Source: Nocardia bhagyanarayanae (GTDB lineage Bacteria; Actinomycetota; Actinomycetes; Mycobacteriales; Mycobacteriaceae). Taken from it: 64,000 bases of DNA. The DNA is taken from NCBI RefSeq assembly GCF_006716565.1, contig NZ_VFPG01000001.1, positions 4,898,001 to 4,962,000 on the forward strand. The letters run 5' to 3'. A model generated the notes under the pieces. That model had not been told where the DNA came from and did not search any database. It saw nothing but the letters and a program-made list of their open reading frames with translations. Position 1 is the first letter of the stretch. Each line of letters opens with the position of its first letter. The position numbers and the translations under genes are program-made. Below are positions 58,003 to 64,000 of this stretch, piece by piece.

Positions 58003-58664
58003 GCACCACGATTGTTCACCCGTTCCGCCACGGCACCGCCCAACGCACCATGTTCGGCTATCGCACCGACGAACACCCGAAGTTGGACCGCGTGCAGAAC
58101 GGCATCTCGGCGGTTTGCGGTGCCATCGCCGGCGTCGCGATCGTCGCGATTGTCGTGCTGACGCTGGTCGATGTGGTGCTGCGAACCTTCTTCTCCGTCA
58201 CGCTCGGCTGGTCGGTGGCGTTCATCGAGATGTACCTGCTGACGGTCGTCGCCTTCTTCGGGCTGGTGACCGCCTACCGCAGCGGCGCACACGTCGCGGT
58301 GACGAGCCTGTTCTACCGGCTGGGTGTACGGATGCGGAAGGTCCTGCTGATCCTCGCCTATCTCGTCCTGCTCATCGGCATGGGCGCCCTGCTCGCCGCG
58401 GGCACCGAGGGCCTGTTGTTCGCGATTGGTATCGATGAAGGACCGATCCGTGGGTCGTCGGAACTGCTCATCCCGGGGTGGGTGATGCGCGCGATTCTGC
58501 CGGCCTCGATGGTCCTGGGGATGATCGTGGTGCTCATCGACCTGGTCCGGGAACTGATCGCGCCCTGGCATGTGACCGCCACCGACTACGACCCGGGCGA
58601 TACCCCTGAAATCCCGATAGCCACAAGCCATGCCGGAACCGATACCGCGGAAGGTGCGCGATGA
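57999..58664 (+). CDS. dctQ: TRAP transporter small membrane subunit (DctQ)
   Basis: 221 residues from the ATG in the ATGA overlap. Four hydrophobic helices, typical VLTLVDVVLRTFFSVTLGWS and EMYLLTVVAFFGLVTAYRSG (TAYRxGAHVAV). Pairs with DctM. Longer than average because of N- and C-terminal hydrophilic tails. Confidence 0.9.
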   Translation: MSTTIVHPFRHGTAQRTMFGYRTDEHPKLDRVQNGISAVCGAIAGVAIVAIVVLTLVDVVLRTFFSVTLGWSVAFIEMYLLTVVAFFGLVTAYRSGAHVAVTSLFYRLGVRMRKVLLILAYLVLLIGMGALLAAGTEGLLFAIGIDEGPIRGSSELLIPGWVMRAILPASMVLGMIVVLIDLVRELIAPWHVTATDYDPGDTPEIPIATSHAGTDTAEGAR

Positions 58665-59944
58665 TCGCGCTTGTCATCGCAGTGCTGCTGATCGTGATGA
58701 TCGCCGTGCGGGTCCCGGTGTCGTTCGCCATCCTCGGTGCCGGTCTGGTGGGACTGCTGTTACAGCTGTCGGCCGGAGCCGGGCTCGGTGTCCTGGAGGC
58801 GGTTCCGCTGGGATCGGTGCAGTCCTTGTCGCTGTCGGCGATTCCTTTGTTCATTCTGATGGCACACCTCATGCTGATGTCCGGGATGATGGATTCGCTG
58901 TTCAACGCGGGCCGGACCATGTTCGGCCGGATCCCGGGCGGGACCGGAATCGCTTCGACCGCCGCGGGAGTCGGCTTCGCGGCGATCTCCGGTTCGTCGA
59001 CCGCCGCCGCGGCGACGCTCGCCGAAACGACCAGCAAGCGCATGATCGACGAGGGGTACCGGCCGACGACCGCCACCGGCATCGTGGCCTCGGTCGGCAC
59101 GCTCGGCGGCATGATCCCGCCCAGCGTGATTCTCGTGTTCTACGCCGTCACCGCGGAAACCAGCGTCGGCGACATGATCGTCGCCGGTCTGGTCCCCGGG
59201 TTGATCATCGCGGCCGCGCTGCTGATCGCGATGCTGCTGCCAGCCCTGCGTGACCCGTCCAGGATGCCGCGTGGTGAACGGTCGTCGTGGACCACCAAGG
59301 TCAAGGCGGTGGTGGACGCGTTGCCGATCGCGGTGGTGTTTCTGGCGGTGGTCGGGCTCATCTACTACGGCATCGTCACGCCGACGGAATCCGCGGCGAT
59401 CGGATGTCTGGTGGCCGCGCTACTCGTCGCGGTGCACGGCCGGATGACCGTCACCGGACTCGTCGACGCGGTGATCGACGCGGTCAAGTCCAGCGCGATG
59501 ATCTTCGCCATCGTGATCGCGGCCCACGTGTTCGGCTATGCGTTCGCGCAGACGAAAGTCGCGGCCTCGATGGTCACCTGGATCGAAGGCCTGCCGGTCC
59601 CACCGATCGCGATCATGCTCGCGTTGCTCGTGATGTACATCGTGCTCGGGTTCTTCATGGACCAGGTCGCGATCATCGCGCTCACCGTGCCCATCGTCCT
59701 GCCGCTGGTGGAGACGATCGGCTACGACGTGATCTGGTTCGGTGTCTTCGTAGTCCTCATGGGCGAGATCGGCCTGATCTCCCCACCACTCGGGCTGAAT
59801 GTTTTCGTTGTGGCACGCGCGACCGGACGCGACACCGTCGAAGTATTCAAGGGATCCGCCCCCTACGCGGTCGCCATGGTGATCGTCGCCATCGGCTTCA
59901 TCCTGTGGCCCGACGTCGTCACCTGGCTACCGGCCTCGCGATAG
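58661..59944 (+). CDS. dctM: TRAP transporter large permease (DctM)
   Basis: 427 residues, about twelve helices, starting in an ATGA overlap. ALIPLFI-type segment (LSAIPLFILMAHLMLMSGMM), FAAISGSSTAAAATLAETTS and GGMIPPSVILVFYAVTAETS are classic DctM motifs. Uses a sodium or proton gradient to import an organic acid. No clear terminator after it. Confidence 0.93.
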   Translation: MIALVIAVLLIVMIAVRVPVSFAILGAGLVGLLLQLSAGAGLGVLEAVPLGSVQSLSLSAIPLFILMAHLMLMSGMMDSLFNAGRTMFGRIPGGTGIASTAAGVGFAAISGSSTAAAATLAETTSKRMIDEGYRPTTATGIVASVGTLGGMIPPSVILVFYAVTAETSVGDMIVAGLVPGLIIAAALLIAMLLPALRDPSRMPRGERSSWTTKVKAVVDALPIAVVFLAVVGLIYYGIVTPTESAAIGCLVAALLVAVHGRMTVTGLVDAVIDAVKSSAMIFAIVIAAHVFGYAFAQTKVAASMVTWIEGLPVPPIAIMLALLVMYIVLGFFMDQVAIIALTVPIVLPLVETIGYDVIWFGVFVVLMGEIGLISPPLGLNVFVVARATGRDTVEVFKGSAPYAVAMVIVAIGFILWPDVVTWLPASR

Positions 59945-60374
59945 CAGGCGATCGTAACCAGATGATCGTGGGTGAGTCCGCATCGGCGTCGAGCCGGTGG
60001 GCGTGGGACGGCAACGTCTTTCGAGCCGGCTCGGGTCGAGAGCGGAACAGGCTACCTACGATCCGGTCGAGCGCAGTGGTCGTGGCCCATCGTCAGCATC
60101 CTCAGGTGGGCGCAGGTCAGCAGGGCACGCCCGACCGGACACCCGGTGCCGTGCAGGGCCCCGCAGTCCCCGCCGGAGCGAATACCTCATGCGCACTCGT
60201 CGACTGGGGCGGCTGCGCTGTTCGACCAGGATTGGGACCGGCGTCGCATCCTGCATCTCGGACCCGGTGTGGATGGCACCATCGTCTGCCCGACCGGGTA
60301 TCGGGTCTATGTCTCCGTTGAGTCCCCGGGGATAGTCGGTGGGTTTCGATGAGTTGGGATTTGGGGTTTCTGGC
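59945..60374. other. 430 bases without a supported gene
   Basis: A frame at 59972-60352 (plus strand) ends in a protein-like stretch (DQDWDRRRILHLGPGVDGTI) but has no start signal or known family. No palindrome of the AT family and no RNA gene seen. Confidence 0.4.
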
Positions 60375-60710
60375 ATGGCGCGCAAGGTTGTCGTCACGGT
60401 CGTCGATGATTTCGACGGTCACTCGCCCGCGGTGGAGATGGTGTCGTTCGCCCTGGATGGGGTCGGATACGAGATCGATCTGTCGGAGCAGAACGCCGCG
60501 CGGTTGCGAGAGTTGTTCGCGCAGTAGGCTGCTCACGGTCGACGGGTCGGTAAAGGCGTGAAGCGCAGCAAGCACATTCCAGCTGCGGCTGCAGATGGTC
60601 CTCGCCCGGGCCTGGTGCGGGAATGGGCCAAGGCCAACGGGTTCGACGTCCCCCGGCGGGGTCGTGTGCCAGCCAGTGTCGTAGCCGAGTACAACAAGGT
60701 TGCGTCCTAG
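60375..60710 (+). pseudogene. lsr2: lsr2-like nucleoid protein gene with in-frame amber codon
   Basis: ATG at 60375 reads MARKVVVTVVDDFDGHSPAV, the Lsr2 dimerisation domain, up to codon 51, which is TAG (60525-60527). The same frame then continues without shift (AAHGRRVGKGVKRSKH) into the Lsr2 DNA-binding domain: LVREWAKANGFDVPRRGRVP with the RGR AT-hook-like motif, stopping at 60708-60710. Total 111 codons, the normal Lsr2 length. Lsr2 silences AT-rich DNA. As it stands the gene gives either a 50-residue dimerisation domain or, from GTG 60558, a separate DNA-binding domain. A sequencing error or suppression is the alternative. Confidence 0.82.
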
Positions 60711-60732
60711 GCGCGGCGTACTTCGCAGCCAG

Positions 60733-60769
60733 GGTCCGTCCTCCCGAAGGTCGCACGGGAGGACGGACC
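60733..60769 (+). terminator. terminator after lsr2
   Basis: Perfect 14-bp arms (60733-60746 with 60756-60769), 9-base loop. The rest of the 60711-61015 gap shows nothing else. Confidence 0.75.
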
Positions 60770-61015
60770 GCTTCCCCGTCGGCTGCGGAAACGCCGCCAT
60801 GTTTCCGAGCCGCCTCGACCCTATCGGCCGACACGCGTCCACGGGTCGTTCGACGCGAACCGGAGTTTCGGAACTTTCGCAGTGGTGTAGATGGCGGTGG
60901 CGCGATGTCCCCAAGGTCGTGAGTGTCCGGCGTACAAATGCGCGAGGCACTGCTGTTGGTTCATTCAGCTCAGGGAGTGTGGTGGGGCGTAGCCAGTGGA
61001 TACGTGTCTTTTCGG

Positions 61016-61660
61016 CTACCGCCCGGTGACAGAAACGAGTGGATGGGTAGTTTGTCGCTTGTGGTAGCGGCCCGCATCCCAGACGAGTCGGGTGAAGTCG
61101 GCGGTCGATACGGGCTGGCGGATCGGTATGCCGGTCGCGACCGCGGTCGGCCAGAAGCAGTATCCGCAACGATGGCAGTAGACGCCAGCGCTCCAGAGGG
61201 CGTGCGCGGCGCGACGTCCACGAGTAATGCGGTGACGCTGGCGCATCCGGACACCCGCTGTCGCGAAGCACGCTACTGACGGTATTGAGAGGATCGCGAC
61301 CGTGCACACAATGGCGAAGAGAACCTGGGACCGGGACATGTTTTCAGGCACGTCGCTGAGGCTCGCAAGCAGCGGAAGGCTTACCAGAATCGGCAGAAGC
61401 AGCGCCGCTGTCCCCCAGGTGAGGTAGCCGGTGGTGGGCTGAGGAACTGGCTCTGGTGGCAGGGAACGGGCAAGCGTAGTTGCGTGGATGCGGGTTATTG
61501 TCGCAGTGCCGAAAACCGCGACTGGCCCGTACGAGGTGAATCCGAGGCCGTTATAGTCGCCAGTCCCGTGCGCGAAATAGGTCCCGGCGGCGTAGAGCGC
61601 TGGGACAGCCTGGACTTGGTCGTCCATCCCACAATGGGGGCAATGCAGATCAGTGAGCAT
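61016..61660 (-). CDS. membrane protein with zinc-ribbon ends
   Basis: 214 residues, AGAGGAC before the ATG. N-terminal zinc-ribbon half CPHCGMDDQ, two hydrophobic helices (about 80-105 and 112-135), and a second cysteine cluster CHRCGYCFWP near residue 165. Unknown function; proteins of this plan occur widely in actinomycetes. An IS3-family element has landed 55 bases upstream of its start and may have cut off its promoter. Confidence 0.65.
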   Translation of the reverse strand: MLTDLHCPHCGMDDQVQAVPALYAAGTYFAHGTGDYNGLGFTSYGPVAVFGTATITRIHATTLARSLPPEPVPQPTTGYLTWGTAALLLPILVSLPLLASLSDVPENMSRSQVLFAIVCTVAILSIPSVACFATAGVRMRQRHRITRGRRAAHALWSAGVYCHRCGYCFWPTAVATGIPIRQPVSTADFTRLVWDAGRYHKRQTTHPLVSVTGR

Positions 61661-61715
61661 GGTGTGTCCTCTGAATCTGGCGTGGTGCTCATGGTCAGGA
61701 AGACGCCGCGATGAA

Positions 61716-61744
61716 TGAACCGCCCCGACTTTCTGGCCGGCTTC
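61716..61744. repeat. IS terminal inverted repeat, right end of the minus-strand element
   Basis: TGAACCGCCCCGACTTTC then TGGCCGGCTTC; overlaps the last codons of orfB. Confidence 0.85.
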
Positions 61745-62693
61745 ATGGTTGAGTCATCACCGGCTGGGATGGCTGTTGTTGAGCGTAATAGGAGGCCTCG
61801 TACTCGGCGGGTGGGATGTGGCCGAGCAGGCTGTGCAGCCGCCGGTTGTTGTACCAGTCGACCCATTCCATCGTCGCGAACTCGACGTCGTCGAAGGACC
61901 GCAACGGCCCCGTGAGGAACGGGCTGTCACGGGCAACGGCCTCGGTCTTGAACAGCCCGATCGTCGACTCCGCCAGGGCGTTGTCGTAGGCATCGCCGAG
62001 GCTGCCGATCGAGGCCGCGATTCCTTCGGCGGCAAGGGTTTCCGCGAACCTGATCGAGGTGTATTGCGATCCCGCGTCGCTGTGATGGATCAGTCCTTCG
62101 TCGACGGCGTGACCATCGTGGTCGCGCCGCCACAGCGCCATCCTCAGTGCGGTGGTGACCATAACGGTGTCCTTGATCGTGGCGGTCTGCCATCCCACGA
62201 TGGAACGGGAGAAGCAGTCGATCACGAACGCCACATATACGAACCCCGACCAGGTGAGCACGTAAGTAAAGTCGGTGACCCACTTGCGATTTGGCTCGGC
62301 TGCGGTGAAGTCGCGGTCGACCAGGTCCGGGGCGCGGCGATGACCGGCGCCTTTCCCTGCGATCGTGGTGCGGTGTTTGCCGCCGCGGACCACGCCCGAC
62401 AGGCCTTCGTCACGCATGAGTCGGTCGACGGTGCCGATCCCGATCTGGTGGCCTTGGCGGCGCAGATACGGGGCCATCTTGCGGCGCCCATACATTCCTT
62501 CGGGCGTGCCGATGGTGGCCAGCAGGGCGTCGGTCAGATAGGCGTCGGTCACTGTCCGCGCCGAGGGCGGGGCGGTTTTCCAGTTCCGATAGGTGCGTCC
62601 GGCGACCTGCACGCCCTGCTCGGTGAGCACGCGGCAAATCGGATCGACCCGGTAACCCTGCGCACGCATCTGATCGATGAACTGGCAGATCAA
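61743..62693 (-). CDS. IS3-family transposase OrfB (integrase domain)
   Basis: 316 residues. DDE catalytic triad visible: Asp in WVTDFTYV, Asp in HHSDAGSQYTS and Glu in LAESTIGLFK, with the typical end WYNNRRLHSLLGHIPPAEYE. An HTH_21-like segment precedes (YGRRKMAPYLRRQGHQIGIG). Start overlaps the OrfA stop (ATGA); in IS3 elements OrfAB is often made by a -1 frameshift, here simple coupling is equally possible. Confidence 0.93.
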   Translation of the reverse strand: MICQFIDQMRAQGYRVDPICRVLTEQGVQVAGRTYRNWKTAPPSARTVTDAYLTDALLATIGTPEGMYGRRKMAPYLRRQGHQIGIGTVDRLMRDEGLSGVVRGGKHRTTIAGKGAGHRRAPDLVDRDFTAAEPNRKWVTDFTYVLTWSGFVYVAFVIDCFSRSIVGWQTATIKDTVMVTTALRMALWRRDHDGHAVDEGLIHHSDAGSQYTSIRFAETLAAEGIAASIGSLGDAYDNALAESTIGLFKTEAVARDSPFLTGPLRSFDDVEFATMEWVDWYNNRRLHSLLGHIPPAEYEASYYAQQQPSQPVMTQP

Positions 62694-63001
62694 CGGCGGC
62701 GCGGGTCGATCTCCCGCGCGAAGAAAATCGAGGCCGCTTTCAGAATCTCGTTGGCCTCCTTCAGATCTCGGACTTCTCGTTCGAGTTCTTTGATCCGCGC
62801 CTGCTCGGCACTGGTCACCCCGGAAGCCTTCCCGGTGTCGACTTGGGCCTGTTTCACCCAGACACGCAGCGTCTCGGCGTGGATGCCGAGTTTCGGGGCG
62901 AGCGCCTGGCAGGCGGCATACGCCGACGGATACCCGTCGATTCGATCCAGCACCATCTTCACCGCACGCTCACGCTGCTCGATCGGATAACGCTTGGGCA
63001 T
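62690..63001 (-). CDS. IS3-family transposase OrfA
   Basis: 103 residues from ATG at 63001 (MPKRYPIEQRERAVKMVLDR). Helix-turn-helix about 10-60 and a leucine-zipper-like end (ARIKELEREVRDLKEANEIL) followed by FFAREIDPRRR, typical of IS3 OrfA. Binds the terminal repeats and joins OrfB. Confidence 0.92.
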   Translation of the reverse strand: MPKRYPIEQRERAVKMVLDRIDGYPSAYAACQALAPKLGIHAETLRVWVKQAQVDTGKASGVTSAEQARIKELEREVRDLKEANEILKAASIFFAREIDPRRR

Positions 63002-63024
63002 GGCCCACATCCTCCACAGAGAAG

Positions 63025-63052
63025 GAAGCGGCCGGAAAGTCGGGGCGGTTCA
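63025..63052. repeat. IS terminal inverted repeat, upstream end
   Basis: Partner of 61716-61744; reads outward ...CCGGAAAGTCGGGGCGGTTCA. Confidence 0.85.
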
Positions 63053-63058
63053 GAACCC

Positions 63059-63086
63059 GGAAGGCCGTGATGACGATTGGCCTTCC
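63059..63086. terminator. weak hairpin
   Basis: Perfect 8-bp arms GGAAGGCC and GGCCTTCC with a 12-base loop, just outside the insertion sequence. The stretch to 63311 has no gene. Confidence 0.35.
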
Positions 63087-63311
63087 TGACATGAAACACC
63101 TTTAGGTAGACGGCGTCGAGCCTTTCGTCTGCCGAGCGGGTGAATCGTCAGGTGTCGGTGGTCGAAGGCAAGCCTGCCAATCGCAGTGGCTACGGCCGCG
63201 TTTGCGAAACCTGCCGTCTGTTTGTGTCGCGATGACCACATGCTGTGTGTAAGGAACGATTTGGTCTGGGGTTGTGGCGAGATCGATTGTTGTGCCCTAG
63301 ATGTGAGGAGG

Positions 63312-64000
63312 TTAGAGCCACGTCTCGCCGAGATCCGTCTGTACGGCGGTGAGGAGGTGTATCTCGTGCGTGGGGTCGGTGGGGGAGATGGTGAGGGTGT
63401 AGGCGGTGGTGTTTCCGGTGTCGTCGCGTAGGCGCACGGGGGTCTCGGTGGGGCGGATGAAGGTGACGTCGATGGTGGTGTGCCAGCGTTCGCGGAACTC
63501 GGGGTTGTTGCGCAGCCGACCGAAGATCTCGCGGACCTGTAAGGAGCCGCGGAATCGGCCGGAGACGCCGCGGACGGAGGAGACCGCGATGTGGGCTTCG
63601 GCGTCATAGTCGGCGAGGACTGATCTTCCTGCACGGCTGAACACCCACACCGGCACCGATCCTTGTTCGTCGAGCCCGGGGTTGGCTGTCCGGAACAAGC
63701 CGTTGGAGAAGAGGATGGTCCAGGTCGGATCGACGTAGGCCGCGAGCACTCCCCGTCGCTCGAGGTCCAGTAGATGGGTGGCCAGCCTTGGGGATTCAAG
63801 GATTTTCGCGCGCAGTACATCGGGTGGGTCGAGGTGATGCGGGGTGCCGCGCAAGTTGTGGAGGTACTCGGCTTGCGTCGGATCGAGGCGGTAGCCGCGG
63901 ATGAGGTCATCGAGTAGCGGGGGACTGGGGGTCTTGTCGTCCCGTTCGATGTTTTTGAGGTGGCTGACGCTCACTCTTGTGTGGGCGTAGGCGGCTTCGC
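63312..64000 (-). CDS. XRE-family regulator with MmyB-like ligand domain, 5' partial
   Basis: The frame runs off the window end; about 229 residues are visible. It enters in the helix-turn-helix (EAAYAHTRVSVSHLKNIERD) and continues into the MmyB-type ligand-binding domain (GVLAAYVDPTWTILFSNGLF, FGRLRNNPEFRERWHTT) and ends TAVQTDLGETWL. Same architecture as the regulator at 13886 but clearly different in sequence. Targets unknown. Confidence 0.82.
   Translation of the reverse strand, partial: EAAYAHTRVSVSHLKNIERDDKTPSPPLLDDLIRGYRLDPTQAEYLHNLRGTPHHLDPPDVLRAKILESPRLATHLLDLERRGVLAAYVDPTWTILFSNGLFRTANPGLDEQGSVPVWVFSRAGRSVLADYDAEAHIAVSSVRGVSGRFRGSLQVREIFGRLRNNPEFRERWHTTIDVTFIRPTETPVRLRDDTGNTTAYTLTISPTDPTHEIHLLTAVQTDLGETWL

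Larger units (their letters stand above)
61716..63052 (-). mobile_element. IS3-family insertion sequence, complete (1337 bp)
   Basis: Two overlapping transposase frames on the minus strand between imperfect terminal inverted repeats of about 28 bases (61716-61744 and 63025-63052; both begin TGAACCGCCCCGACTTTC reading inward). Flanked by the 3-bp direct repeat GAA (61713-61715 and 63053-63055), the target duplication size of this family. Both frames are intact, so it may be active or recent. Confidence 0.9.

Noticed and set aside
60394-60834. 146-codon minus-strand frame over lsr2
   Set aside because: Antisense to both Lsr2 domains, which are recognisable in the plus strand.
63050-63910. 286-codon open frame on the minus strand
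   Set aside because: Out-of-frame reading of the XRE regulator, Ser/Pro/Thr-rich, running into the insertion sequence end.
1-64000. CRISPR arrays, rRNA genes, prophage or restriction genes
   Set aside because: No regularly spaced direct repeats, no rRNA-like sequence and no phage structural or restriction-type proteins found in either strand.

Overview
The window is GC-rich (roughly two thirds G+C by eye), tightly packed actinomycete DNA. A WhiB-type regulator, a conservon (NIT-domain histidine kinase, roadblock, DUF742, GTPase), an Lsr2 pseudogene, MmyB-type XRE regulators and an NDMA-type alcohol dehydrogenase point to Mycobacteriales, most likely a Nocardia or Rhodococcus relative. No rRNA, tRNA or CRISPR array was found. 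Nearly all of it reads as one large catabolic island for an unidentified acid that is handled as a CoA thioester.

Layout. 1-4708: partial acyl-CoA dehydrogenase, alpha-methylacyl-CoA racemase, atypical crotonase, class III CoA-transferase and a GntR/FCD regulator in one operon. 4746-7125: acyl-CoA dehydrogenase and thiolase. 7591-18149: aldehyde dehydrogenase, two MmgE/PrpD proteins, two more CaiB/BaiF enzymes (one like 2-methylfumaryl-CoA isomerase), a zinc-ribbon peptide, an XRE/MmyB repressor and an AcoR-like activator. 18254-26458: LuxR regulator and a ribose-type ABC importer, one permease of which is fused to a beta-propeller. 26564-33816: alpha/beta hydrolase, cupin, aromatic-acid-type MFS, NDMA-type alcohol dehydrogenase with WhiB, thioesterase, second GntR, SnoaL-like protein. 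33892-42070: three secreted beta-propeller proteins around a conservon. 42188-46944: MarR/MFS pair, aldehyde dehydrogenase flanked by two SDR gene remnants, AraC regulator. 47130-55283: hydantoinase/oxoprolinase-type A and B subunits with alcohol and aldehyde dehydrogenases, and an MFS carrier. 55597-59944: secreted glycine-rich protein and a TRAP transporter. 60375-64000: lsr2 interrupted by an amber codon, a membrane zinc-ribbon protein, an intact IS3-family element with a 3-bp target duplication, and a partial XRE regulator.

The strongest unexplained signal is regulatory. About twenty AT-only islands, variants of the 16-bp palindrome GCATAATATATTATGC, sit one per promoter across 52 kb (4706 to 56822), in front of almost every catabolic, transport and regulatory operon. 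They look like operators of one shared regulator, probably overlapping the -10 element. Four of these operons (13420, 19306, 19554, 31465) also start with a tiny ORF that has a good Shine-Dalgarno sequence and whose stop overlaps a poorly equipped TTG, GTG or ATG start of the main gene; a fifth (56962) has a longer leader. Working model (inference): one regulator, possibly one of the two GntR/FCD proteins, controls uptake (ABC, TRAP, MFS), CoA activation, racemisation, beta-oxidation and side-chain oxidation of a branched or cyclic acid, with lactonase-like propellers acting outside the cell.
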